Source: Turneriella parva DSM 21527
GTDB lineage: Bacteria > Spirochaetota > Leptospiria > Turneriellales > Turneriellaceae
Assembly (NCBI RefSeq): GCF_000266885.1
Contig: NC_018020.1
Location: forward strand, 558,001-622,000
Length of the DNA: 64,000 nucleotides
Direction of reading: 5' to 3'
Shown here: positions 51,198-58,973 of the stretch, one piece after another
Position numbering within the stretch: the stretch's first letter is position 1
Layout: the number at the start of each line of letters is the position of its first letter
Position numbers and translations under genes: made by a program
The notes under the pieces: model-generated
What the model was told of the DNA's origin: nothing
What the model saw: only the letters and a program-made list of their open reading frames with translations
Databases searched by the model: none

Positions 51198-52610
51198 ATG
51201 CACTCATCACTGCGAAAATTTGTTATTTCGGCGCTTGTGTGCCTGGGCGCCGGCGAATTGTCTGCGTACTCTTTTCATGTGCACCAGAATATGTCTGAAG
51301 ACTCAGTGCTTTATATGGAGTTTCAGGGCACTAACCAGCAGCGTTGGGCTGCGGATTACCTCAAGGCAAAAGCCGGCGGGCGTTACACAGGCACCTGCGT
51401 CATTCTGGGCGGCGCCGCTGCGGGCAAACCCGAGAACGTACAGTGCGGCGCGATTGGCATTAACCGAGTCGGCGGCGACAAGCCCGACTACGTACAAGAT
51501 GTCTTTATCGACCACCCGATTCTGCCCTTCAGCTGGAACGTCATCGGCATCAACGTCACGAGCTATACGCACTTTATTAACCTAAAGACCGGCGACGCGA
51601 GCGGCAACCGGCATGTCACCAACAACTACAACCTCATCGATGGCTATTCATACAACACGACCTACGGCTTTGAAGAGTTCGGCAGCCTCGACTCACTGAT
51701 CGCGACCGGCCTCAACTCTTCGAAATTCTCGATCGACGTGCGCAACTGCACACACTCGGCGTGCTCTGAATACATCGAAGTCGCGCTCGGCGTTGGCGAA
51801 GACCCGACACGCGATTATATGCAGAACGGTTCAACCACGCCACGCGGTAACCCGAGCGGCGACAAGCGGCTCGGCGCCGACGACGGTACGAACTACAACT
51901 GCCTCAGCGACACGACCATCATCGGCAACTGCCCTGACCTCGGTGTCAAACTCGACGACACGTACCAGGTGCCGAACGTGATTCCGGGTGGCGCAGGGGG
52001 CATCGACGACTTTTTTGTCGGCAATCAAGACTGGTTGATTTGGGAACCCTCGTACAACGCAGCCACTTTCTACTACAACGAAGCCTGGCTCGAAGGTCTC
52101 GCGAGCCGCAATAACAGTCTGCAGACTGCAGCCGTCGTCGGCCGCTACTGGAACATCAGCGGCAACCAGGTGCTTTATTATGCCCTTTCGCACCACTACA
52201 CCGGAGACATCGTGCAGATGACCCACGTCTGGGTTTCGACGGGGTACAACCATACCGACATCGAAGGCTGGGCAGAAGACCAATACGGCGCGCGCACCGT
52301 CGGTGGCAATGATGCAAACCGTAATCTCGAAAACTACCTGAACTCGCAGGCATACCAGAATGCACGGCAGAATCGCTATAATCTGCCTGTGGGCAATGTG
52401 CACAAGCTGATCGTCGAGCAGGCGTTCAATACGTACTTGATACGCTTCAGATCGGGCTACGACAAGATGACGACTTCAAACACCGGAGTCTGGCGCAACG
52501 TCGTCACTTGGGCGATGCAGAACGGGATTGCGGCGATGGCTCTGGTCAATGAAAAAGCCGTGATGGATCTGCGTAAATGCCGCAATTCAGCGGCTTGCAA
52601 TAACAGTTAG
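51198..52610 (+). CDS. Secreted zinc-dependent phospholipase C-like protein
   Basis: The start chosen is the ATG at 51198 (GGG eight bases before it), giving a 470-residue precursor with a signal peptide cut near S-A-Y. The mature N-terminus carries F-H-V-H-Q. Around residue 332 is H-H-Y-T-G-D-I-V-Q-M-T-H, followed 10 residues later by H-T-D-I-E-G-W-A-E-D-Q-Y-G. That matches the H-x(3)-D-x(3)-H ... H-x(3)-E zinc-ligand pattern of the alpha-toxin/PlcC class. Other zinc ligands (H-P, D) are plausible near 115-125. It is probably secreted and would cleave phospholipid head groups. It is monocistronic and convergent with the HATPase gene (4-bp overlap). Confidence 0.75.
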   Translation: MHSSLRKFVISALVCLGAGELSAYSFHVHQNMSEDSVLYMEFQGTNQQRWAADYLKAKAGGRYTGTCVILGGAAAGKPENVQCGAIGINRVGGDKPDYVQDVFIDHPILPFSWNVIGINVTSYTHFINLKTGDASGNRHVTNNYNLIDGYSYNTTYGFEEFGSLDSLIATGLNSSKFSIDVRNCTHSACSEYIEVALGVGEDPTRDYMQNGSTTPRGNPSGDKRLGADDGTNYNCLSDTTIIGNCPDLGVKLDDTYQVPNVIPGGAGGIDDFFVGNQDWLIWEPSYNAATFYYNEAWLEGLASRNNSLQTAAVVGRYWNISGNQVLYYALSHHYTGDIVQMTHVWVSTGYNHTDIEGWAEDQYGARTVGGNDANRNLENYLNSQAYQNARQNRYNLPVGNVHKLIVEQAFNTYLIRFRSGYDKMTTSNTGVWRNVVTWAMQNGIAAMALVNEKAVMDLRKCRNSAACNNS

Positions 52611-53320
52611 GCGACCGCAGAGTCGTGAGCCCGCGCGCGACGCGGTTGGTATTTTTCATTAAAGGGTATTTCTACCCTGGCGATGGTTTCGCTTTCGTAA
52701 TTGGTCGATATCGTCAGTACGTGAGGGTCAATCTGTGAAGATTTGAGCGCCATGAGACTCAAAATGAGCCCCAAACCTGCACCTTCTGTTTCATCGACGT
52801 TTTCCATCATGAATTCGGCGATGTCGTTGCAGCGCATCGCCTGCGCGAACTTTTCGCGCACGCGCTCTTCTTCGATACGCGACATCGGCAGGTTATTGCG
52901 AATTTCGACGATCAGCCTGTTTTCGTCAAAATCGAAAGTTGCGTGAACATTCAGCCGGGCATTTTTCGCTTTCTTGCCATATTCAAGGGCCATCGATTCA
53001 GAGATGGCCTCGCGAAATATCTTCATGCCGCGCTCAAAATCAGCAGGATTCTCAACGTCGATGTTGTTCTCGATGAATAGAATGCGCTTGAAATTGGCTT
53101 TGGCTGCATTGACGGTAAGTTCTTTGATGATCATACCGATTGCAGGCGCCAACTCTGGCCGATTGAATTTTGCGAGTATCTTTTTGATAAAATCGCGCAT
53201 GAAATATTCCGTCACGGGAATAAATCCATAAGCGCGCACCACAAGCCGGTCTTTCGCGTGCAGGGTTTTTTCTGCCGCCTCAATGATGGCCTGCGGCAAC
53301 TCTCTGTTCGTCGCTTTCAT
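52607..53320 (-). CDS. Orphan histidine-kinase-type ATPase (HATPase_c) protein
   Basis: The 237-residue protein has the N-box E-L-T-V-N-A-A-K-A near 68. A D-E-N-R-L-I-V-E-I-R-N-N block stands near 130 in place of the G1 region. G2 is E-G-A-G-L-G-L near 185. No dimerisation helix or phospho-accepting His is seen and there are no membrane segments. It therefore resembles anti-sigma-factor kinases (SpoIIAB/RsbW type) or a free-standing sensor output, but no anti-sigma partner gene is adjacent. Start ATG at 53320. Confidence 0.75.
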   Translation of the reverse strand: MKATNRELPQAIIEAAEKTLHAKDRLVVRAYGFIPVTEYFMRDFIKKILAKFNRPELAPAIGMIIKELTVNAAKANFKRILFIENNIDVENPADFERGMKIFREAISESMALEYGKKAKNARLNVHATFDFDENRLIVEIRNNLPMSRIEEERVREKFAQAMRCNDIAEFMMENVDETEGAGLGLILSLMALKSSQIDPHVLTISTNYESETIARVEIPFNEKYQPRRARAHDSAVA

Positions 53321-53414
53321 ACAGCTGCGAAAAAACTCTGTGTCGCCGATATTGTGTACACAAGTTTACTTCGGGTGAAACTTTTCGCTGTAAGATATTT
53401 ATCCTATGCCGGTT

Positions 53415-54680
53415 TCAGGCATACGCCGACTCGCGCTTCAGCGATTGCGGCGGGGTAAAGGTTGCAGGCTTGCCGGCGAGGGGCCTCTCGACCATGCGGC
53501 GCTGCAACGCATCGCCCAGCTGAACGGCAAGTTCGGTCGCGCCGGGCACCAGCCGCCGCAATGTTTCGGCCGCGAAGATTACCGGAGTTGTAAAAGCGAT
53601 CGCGTATTTGAACGGATTATTCGGCAGGCCGAGATCGTCGCCCGCGGGGTCACCGAGCACAATGCGGCTAAAGCCCGATCTCAGTTGCATCTCAAGCCAC
53701 GCAGCTGCCCGGGCGAGCGAACCTTCTGCGCGCGCGAGCGGCACCTGCATCAGCGCGTGGCCGAGCATACGCGAATCTTCATCGGCAGGGGGCTGAGTTA
53801 CGCCCGCGAGCCAGGCCATACGCGTGCCTTCTTCTTCGTTTTCAGGCAGCAGCTCGTCAGCAACGCCCATCAGCCAGCCGATATAGCGCCACAGGTGCAT
53901 GACACCGAGCGATTCTTCGTCAGATATCTGCAGCCCGAGAACCCTGAGGCCCCCGAGATAGACCGCAGAAAAAAGCACATTCGTCGCTATGAGATCCGCC
54001 TGATTGATGGGCAGCCCCCACTCGGCATGACGCCAGCGGGGCGAACGGTCGAGCATCAGCCGTACATGCGCGTGCATCATGCGCACTTTGAGTGCGGCCT
54101 GATACCCTGTCGCACCGACAGCCATCGCGCCCGTGCGCGTCACATCAAAGCCAAACTTTGCAGTTTCGGCGAGGCGGCGCGGTGCCATGTACTCGAGTTG
54201 GCCGGTGAAGGCGATGGGTTTATTCGCAGCGGCGGATCGATAACCGCCCATAAGACTCACGCACGAAAGCACATATTCGCCGAGCATACCGCTGCGCTGC
54301 GACAGCCGTGCGCCGATATCGATGAGTCGTCTGTCAAGCCACGCTGGGTCTTGAGAAACATTTTTCATCAACTGTTCAAGCTCACGCGGTGCGTCTTGCG
54401 GCAGATTACCCGTGACTGCCTGCTGCAGCATCGCCATCGGCGTTTGCACTTGTGGTGAGCCTTGCCGAACCATTCCCAAGTCGTGAAATTTCAGCGCGAG
54501 TGCATCGGCATCGCTGTCGCCTTGCCAAAGGTAGGTGCCGTAACGCGCGACCTCTTGCGGCGTCACTTTTCGCCGAATAAAAAGGCGCTCGGTGAGTGCG
54601 AGAAAAAAATCTTTGTTTTGAGACGGGTCGCGAAAGCGCGCAGGGTACGCAGGCGATGCAGAAGCAGCTACATGTGGCAT
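53415..54680 (-). CDS. MpaB/DUF2236-type oxygenase family protein
   Basis: The 421-residue protein (ATG at 54680; an upstream GTG adds five residues) has the DUF2236 pattern. Examples are L-M-G-G-Y-R-S-A-A-A-N-K-P near 145 and a helix with R-L-A-E-T. K-V-R-M-M-H-A-H-V-R near 205 supplies the likely heme-ligating His and conserved Arg. W-G-L-P-I-N-Q-A-D-L follows. Relatives include fungal MpaB and rubber-cleaving latex-clearing protein, heme b enzymes that split C=C bonds. No signal peptide is evident, so a cytoplasmic or membrane-associated location is likely. Substrate unknown. Confidence 0.8.
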   Translation of the reverse strand: MPHVAASASPAYPARFRDPSQNKDFFLALTERLFIRRKVTPQEVARYGTYLWQGDSDADALALKFHDLGMVRQGSPQVQTPMAMLQQAVTGNLPQDAPRELEQLMKNVSQDPAWLDRRLIDIGARLSQRSGMLGEYVLSCVSLMGGYRSAAANKPIAFTGQLEYMAPRRLAETAKFGFDVTRTGAMAVGATGYQAALKVRMMHAHVRLMLDRSPRWRHAEWGLPINQADLIATNVLFSAVYLGGLRVLGLQISDEESLGVMHLWRYIGWLMGVADELLPENEEEGTRMAWLAGVTQPPADEDSRMLGHALMQVPLARAEGSLARAAAWLEMQLRSGFSRIVLGDPAGDDLGLPNNPFKYAIAFTTPVIFAAETLRRLVPGATELAVQLGDALQRRMVERPLAGKPATFTPPQSLKRESAYA

Positions 54681-54717
54681 GGCCTGTTCACGCACAAGGT
54701 GAACATCTCGTCAACTT

Positions 54718-55050
54718 TCATTTGCGGCTTTTACAGTCGCGGTAGGTCATGACATCGTTTTCGAGAATGAATGCTGAGTCGCCCTTGCTCCAGAAAATGA
54801 ATTGATCCTCATTTTTTGCGTATTTGACGCCCGAAGCTGACATGACCTGTGGCAGACGATACGAACGACCGTCGCTGAGCTTCAGCCTTACCTTGCCGGG
54901 TTCACCCAGCCAGAATGCGGCATAGACGGTTTTACCCGCGGCACATCGGTAATGGACTTTGTTTTCGCGCGGCTGGCTTTCAGCCTGAAGATGATTGTGA
55001 GAATGTTGAAAGAAAAGCAGAGAGAGAAGAGTGAATATTCTGGACTTCAC
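54718..55050 (-). CDS. mliC: MliC-like inhibitor of C-type lysozyme
   Basis: The 110-residue exported protein begins with a signal peptide. The mature part shows Y-R-C-A-A-G-K-T-V-Y-A-A-F-W, then L-S-D-G-R-S-Y-R-L-P-Q-V-M-S-A-S-G-V-K-Y and F-I-F-W-S-K-G-D-S-A-F-I-L, ending in Y-R-D-C. This is the MliC barrel with its single disulphide and the S-A-S-G-x-K-Y-(A/T) and G-(x)-A loops that enter the lysozyme active site. It would protect peptidoglycan against host lysozyme. No lipobox is evident, so it is periplasmic. Confidence 0.87.
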   Translation of the reverse strand: MKSRIFTLLSLLFFQHSHNHLQAESQPRENKVHYRCAAGKTVYAAFWLGEPGKVRLKLSDGRSYRLPQVMSASGVKYAKNEDQFIFWSKGDSAFILENDVMTYRDCKSRK

Positions 55051-55098
55051 GCTGCCATGACGCCGGAGCGTCGCGGCAGCGTGAAGTCTATTTCGTTC

Positions 55099-55452
55099 TT
55101 ACCAGCGTTGGTTGTAACCGCCGCCGCCGCTGCCGCCGCGGTTGCCACCACGACCACCACCGCCGCCGCCGCCACGGTATCCACCGCCGCCACCGCCGCC
55201 GCCACGCTCTTCACGTGGACGCGCTTCGTTTACCACGATCTCGCGGTCATTCATTGAGCGACCGTTCATGCCAGAAATAGCCTTGATGCCTTCTGACTTG
55301 TTTTCCATTTCGACAAAAGCAAAGCCTTTTGGGCGGCCTGTGTCGCGATCCATAATCATTTTCGCCGATTGAACGGTGCCAAACTCTGAAAAAGCTTGCT
55401 TCAGATCTTGTTCTGTCACTGAATAAGCTAAGTTACCTACATAGATGTTCAT
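55099..55452 (-). CDS. Gly-rich RRM RNA-binding protein
   Basis: The 117-residue protein has one RRM domain (residues 1-80) with RNP2 I-Y-V-G-N-L near 3-8 and RNP1 K-G-F-A-F-V-E-M near 42-49. A tail of Gly-rich repeats follows with R-G-G spacing, like cyanobacterial and plant cold-induced RNA-binding proteins. It is preceded by AGAGG. It probably binds RNA in the cytoplasm. The leader is unusually long and contains a repeated 11-mer (see 55453-55776), which fits possible cold or autoregulation. Confidence 0.9.
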   Translation of the reverse strand: MNIYVGNLAYSVTEQDLKQAFSEFGTVQSAKMIMDRDTGRPKGFAFVEMENKSEGIKAISGMNGRSMNDREIVVNEARPREERGGGGGGGGYRGGGGGGGRGGNRGGSGGGGYNQRW

Positions 55453-55776
55453 TTTTTCCTCTTACACAACAACAAGCTTACCTGTACACACAGCTGTATG
55501 TATGGCAAACTTGCCTTAATTAAACCTGATTGTAAATTCTCGGAAAGGTAGTTAAACTTCGTTCAAAGACAACTAAAGATCTGGAGCATTACTAAATTCT
55601 CGGTTCAGCTGCTCTTGGCCCTGCAGTAATAAGGCGTCAAGCATAAAGACAATTGGGGTCGTCTGAAAAGTCGCGAACCGCGCTGCACAGGCGCGGCGAC
55701 TTTTTAGACATTCTCAGGCATAAACTCTCTTTGCGGCGTGTCTCAAAACGGCCGGCTGCCTGAGGTTCATCTCGCT
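55453..55776. promoter_or_regulatory. 324-bp divergent gap between RRM gene and smpB: direct repeats and hairpin
   Basis: No gene is visible. The exact 11-mer TAAATTCTCGG occurs twice, 60 bp apart (55533-55543 and 55593-55603), on the RRM-leader side. A strong stem lies at 55666-55705 (see separate entry). A weak TACAAT-type -10 for the RRM gene lies near 55525-55535 on the minus strand. A small RNA ending at the hairpin is possible on the plus strand. Confidence 0.5.
55666..55705 (+). terminator. GC-rich hairpin with T5 tract upstream of smpB
   Basis: AAAAGTCGC (55666-55674) pairs with GCGACTTTT at 55696-55704, with an inner CGCGC/GCGCG stem around TGCACAG. The run TTTTT at 55701-55705 and AGACATT follow on the plus strand, so it looks like an intrinsic terminator reading plus. 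No upstream plus-strand gene ends here, so it may terminate a small RNA or attenuate smpB. Confidence 0.6.
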
Positions 55777-56220
55777 ATGGAAATTGCCGTCAATCGTAAG
55801 GCTCGCTTCAACTACGAAATTGTCGAAGATTTCGAGGCCGGCATTGCGCTCACGGGAACCGAAGTCAAATCGCTGCGCCAGAAAAAGGTGAATATTTCAG
55901 ATGGTTATGTGCTGTTGCGCGGGCCTCTGGTGCAGCTGATCAACTGCCGCATCGAACCCTATGAAAAGGGCAATATCATGAACCATGATCCGCTGCGGCC
56001 CCGCAACCTGCTGCTGAAGCAGAAAGAGATCGACCGCATGCGCGGCAAGATGCACGAACGTGGTTATGCTTTGCTGCCCCTCAAAATGTACTTTAAGGGC
56101 CGTTATGTGAAAGTGCTGATCGGGCTCGGCAAAGGTAAAAAGTCGCATGATAAGCGTTCATCGATTCGTGAAAAAGACATTCGCCGCGACACCGAGCGCG
56201 AGATGAAAGATTACAAATAG
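55777..56220 (+). CDS. smpB: SsrA-binding protein SmpB
   Basis: SmpB escorts tmRNA to stalled ribosomes in trans-translation. The start chosen at 55777 gives the usual N-terminus (N-R-K-A-R-F-N-Y-E-I) and a 147-residue protein. An in-frame start 39 bp earlier would add a non-conserved leader. Conserved blocks are A-G-I-x-L-T-G-T-E-V-K-S-L-R near 20-33, L-x-x-R-x-L-L-L-K near 70 and the basic tail K-R-x-S-x-R-E-K-D near 125-135. All are intact. No tmRNA gene was recognised in this window. Confidence 0.95.
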   Translation: MEIAVNRKARFNYEIVEDFEAGIALTGTEVKSLRQKKVNISDGYVLLRGPLVQLINCRIEPYEKGNIMNHDPLRPRNLLLKQKEIDRMRGKMHERGYALLPLKMYFKGRYVKVLIGLGKGKKSHDKRSSIREKDIRRDTEREMKDYK

Positions 56221-56260
56221 TTTTTCTCGTCGCTGCATCGCATCGCAAAAGGGTAACACC

Positions 56261-57415
56261 ATGTTCAAAAAAATCACGCGATTTGTGGCGGTGGCGCTGC
56301 TCGTCGCTTTGACCGGGTTGATTATCACAGGGTGGTCTGCTTTTGGCAAGCGTGCTTCGGGCGAAAGGCGACAGAGAATGGCCGCGTCACCGCAATGGCA
56401 GGCTTCGCAATTTGAAAATCCTCAACCTTTGAAAAACGATTTCTGGGGCGCCATGGCCGCGATGACACGCGCGAGTAAATTCGTCGCGCCGTCGGGGCCC
56501 GTACCTGCGCTTACCCATTCATCGGCAGATTTTCGTATCGCCCCCGAATCGGGCCTGCGCGTCACCTGGTTTGGACATTCTTCGACGCTGGTTGAAATCG
56601 ATGGCTACCGGGTGCTCACCGACCCGGTCTTCGGTGAACGGGTTTCTCCGCTGCCCTTTGCCGGGCCGAAACGCTGGTACGCGCCCCCGGTTGCGCTGGA
56701 CGACCTTCCCGAAATAGACGCAGTTGTTATTTCGCACGATCACTACGATCATCTCGACATGCAGACGGTTCGGCAGATGCGTTCGTGGCGAAACATTTTC
56801 GTCGTGCCGCTTGGTATGGGCGCGCATCTCGCGTACTGGGGCATACCCGAAAGCCGCATCGTCGAGCTCGACTGGTGGCAAGAGAAGGCGTTCAGCCGCG
56901 CCGGCGCATTCAAGATTGTACTCACGCCGGCGAGGCATGCTTCGGGTCGCGTGCTGATCGACAACAATGCGAAACTCTGGGGTGGGTTCGCGCTCATCGG
57001 GGCAAAACACCGGGTATACTATTCGGGCGACACGGGCCTTTTTCCCGCAATGAAAGAGATCGGTACGAAACTCGGGCCTTTCGACCTCACGATGATCGAA
57101 GTCGGGCAGTACCACCGCAGCTGGCCTGACTGGCATATCGGCCCTGAACAAGCGGTAAAGGCACACAACTGGGTTCGCGGCCGTGTGATGCTGCCGGTGC
57201 ATTGGGGCCTTTTCGTGCTCGCCGCCCACAGCTGGACAGAGCCGATAGAACGCGTGAGCAAAGAAGCCTCACTGCGATCTGTCACCGTCGCGACACCGAG
57301 GCCGGGGCAGAGTTTCGAACCCGGCATCACTAGACTTAACCGCTGGTGGCCGCAGGTTGAATGGCAGACAGCGCAAGAACACCCTATAGTCTCGACTCAG
57401 GTGAATGAGCAATGA
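56261..57415 (+). CDS. Membrane-anchored MBL-fold hydrolase (UlaG / NAPE-PLD type)
   Basis: The 384-residue protein has an N-terminal membrane anchor (about 8-28). Its metallo-beta-lactamase fold has W-F-G-H-S-S-T-L near 103, T-D-P near 121, S-H-D-H-Y-D-H-L-D near 157-165 and R-H-A-S-G-R near 226. D-T-G-L-F near 252 and H-W-G near 312 complete the metal site. All two-metal ligands are present. Relatives hydrolyse lipid or phosphodiester bonds (NAPE-PLD) or sugar lactones. The stretch A-P-P-V-A-L-D-D-L-P-E-I-D is typical of the NAPE-PLD-like branch. It lies 40 bp after smpB and is convergent with the next gene. Confidence 0.87.
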   Translation: MFKKITRFVAVALLVALTGLIITGWSAFGKRASGERRQRMAASPQWQASQFENPQPLKNDFWGAMAAMTRASKFVAPSGPVPALTHSSADFRIAPESGLRVTWFGHSSTLVEIDGYRVLTDPVFGERVSPLPFAGPKRWYAPPVALDDLPEIDAVVISHDHYDHLDMQTVRQMRSWRNIFVVPLGMGAHLAYWGIPESRIVELDWWQEKAFSRAGAFKIVLTPARHASGRVLIDNNAKLWGGFALIGAKHRVYYSGDTGLFPAMKEIGTKLGPFDLTMIEVGQYHRSWPDWHIGPEQAVKAHNWVRGRVMLPVHWGLFVLAAHSWTEPIERVSKEASLRSVTVATPRPGQSFEPGITRLNRWWPQVEWQTAQEHPIVSTQVNEQ

Positions 57416-57424
57416 GGATTGATT

Positions 57425-57448
57425 CGTTCAATGCTTAAAAATTGAACG
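57425..57448. terminator. Small inverted repeat at the convergent ends of the MBL and spiro-SPASM genes
   Basis: CGTTCAAT (57425-57432) pairs exactly with ATTGAACG (57441-57448) over an 8-nt loop. It spans the spiro-SPASM stop codon and lies 10 bp past the MBL stop. It is AT-rich and lacks a T tract, so a bidirectional terminator role is tentative. Confidence 0.3.
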
Positions 57449-58958
57449 TAAAATATTCGTCGCAGTTCGCGCAAGGCAGATGCGCCGGATATTTCTCTTG
57501 AAAGTTCAGTACAAAATCATCACGCTGCGCGCGCCAGATTTCGGCAAGAGCGTCTTTACTTAAGTTGCCGCGCGCCGTCGGCTTTTGAGGGTCTACTGTC
57601 TGCTTGCAGAAAGCGACATCGCCGTTCGCGCGAATGAACAGGTCGCGCCGCAAATGCCAGCACGAATAGCGCTCAAGCGGGGTCATGTCTGAGACGCGCC
57701 GTTCGGGCATCAGACCTGCATAACGGTTATATTTCTGCAGCAAGAAAGAGCCGCCGAGTTCGTCGGCAAGCGCATACAGCGCATCGATTTCGGTTTCGTT
57801 TTCTTCGACTTTGAATGCCTGCAGAAAAAGCTGTTCTTGCGCATTCAGCTTGTTTGCGGTGAGTGCCTGCGCGAAAGCGGCGAAATTCGACTTCACCTGC
57901 GAGAGCGTCGATTCGGGCGCGCCAGAATATTCCTGATATTTCGCCAGTGAATTGAGCAGCACGATCACCCGCAGTTTTTTCGCCTGCGCATGGCCGGCGA
58001 GAGGCAACAGCCGGTTCAGCTGAATACCATTCGTCTCGACAAAAACGTAGCGAATGTTGTCATCGCCGAGTAAATCGCTCAGAAACTCTGCTGCCAGCGG
58101 ATGCTCCAACGGTTCGCCGAGACCCGAGGCGCAAACCGAAGTATCTTTGAGCCCGGTCGCGATATACGCCTTTACCTGGTCGAAGTTTTCACGCGATAGC
58201 CGGGCTGCTTGCTGCTCGACGTATCGCAGCGGTGAGAAGAAGCTTTTGTGTTCGCTGGTTGCTGAGAACTCGAGTTCGATATACGACGGAAAAGTGTGCA
58301 GTAATTCTGGCGCTGCGACGATCAGCGGCTGCAGCTGCGCGTAAGCTGGTTTGCCCACATCGAGCTTCGCGAAAAAGGCCAAAGTTTTTGCGAGCGAGCG
58401 CCGTGTCGAAAGTGAAAAATCGAGACGCATGAGCCGCAGGTCGGGCTCTTGATAGTGCACTTCGGCATGAAACTGGTTGATATTCTTTTCAACGAATGCT
58501 CTGACCCCCGCGGCGGCGACGTCAGCGTCGTTTGCCTCCATGACATCGAGCGATTCGAGCAGGTCGCGGCTGACGAGATGCGGAGCTATGCCCGGCGGCA
58601 GATTTTCACCGTAGGTGATATCGGCGCGGTATTCGTGATGAATCTTAAACAGGTGTGCATTGAGCTCTGTATCGAAGAGCGGGAAAATGCCGTTAAATAC
58701 AAAGATGTGCGCAACACCGCGATCGGCGAAAATTTGCCTGATCGCTGCAATTTCGCTGGCTGCCGGTTCAAGCTCCGTTGACTTTAGGTTTGGCTTCAGC
58801 GCGCCCGCAAGCGCCGCATTGCCTGGCACAAGAAACACCGGCAGGTTCAGCGCCGCGATCTTATCGGTAAAGGCTGCAAGCAAAGACGCCTGTGCTTCAA
58901 GCGCCAGACCCGTCGCATAAGATGCTGAAAGGTGAATGAGAATCGCGGCGTCGGTCAT
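57435..58958 (-). CDS. Spiro-SPASM-type protein (SPASM domain, degenerate radical-SAM core)
   Basis: The 507-residue protein ends in a SPASM-type domain: S-C-W-H near 430, F-C-K-Q near 450 and C-A-N-C near 498 would ligate auxiliary iron-sulphur clusters. Before it lies a TIM-barrel-like region with G-L-G-E-P-L-E-H-P and V-E-T-N-G, normal radical-SAM motifs. Where the C-x3-C-x2-C cluster is expected, the sequence reads E-F-S-A-T-S-E-H-K-S-F-F-S with no Cys. The first 220 residues are a nucleotidyltransferase-like alpha/beta domain. This agrees with my memory of the spirochaete-restricted spiro-SPASM family. Confidence 0.78.
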   Translation of the reverse strand: MTDAAILIHLSASYATGLALEAQASLLAAFTDKIAALNLPVFLVPGNAALAGALKPNLKSTELEPAASEIAAIRQIFADRGVAHIFVFNGIFPLFDTELNAHLFKIHHEYRADITYGENLPPGIAPHLVSRDLLESLDVMEANDADVAAAGVRAFVEKNINQFHAEVHYQEPDLRLMRLDFSLSTRRSLAKTLAFFAKLDVGKPAYAQLQPLIVAAPELLHTFPSYIELEFSATSEHKSFFSPLRYVEQQAARLSRENFDQVKAYIATGLKDTSVCASGLGEPLEHPLAAEFLSDLLGDDNIRYVFVETNGIQLNRLLPLAGHAQAKKLRVIVLLNSLAKYQEYSGAPESTLSQVKSNFAAFAQALTANKLNAQEQLFLQAFKVEENETEIDALYALADELGGSFLLQKYNRYAGLMPERRVSDMTPLERYSCWHLRRDLFIRANGDVAFCKQTVDPQKPTARGNLSKDALAEIWRAQRDDFVLNFQEKYPAHLPCANCDEYFTFNF

Positions 58959-58973
58959 GCCTGGCTGCCGGTG

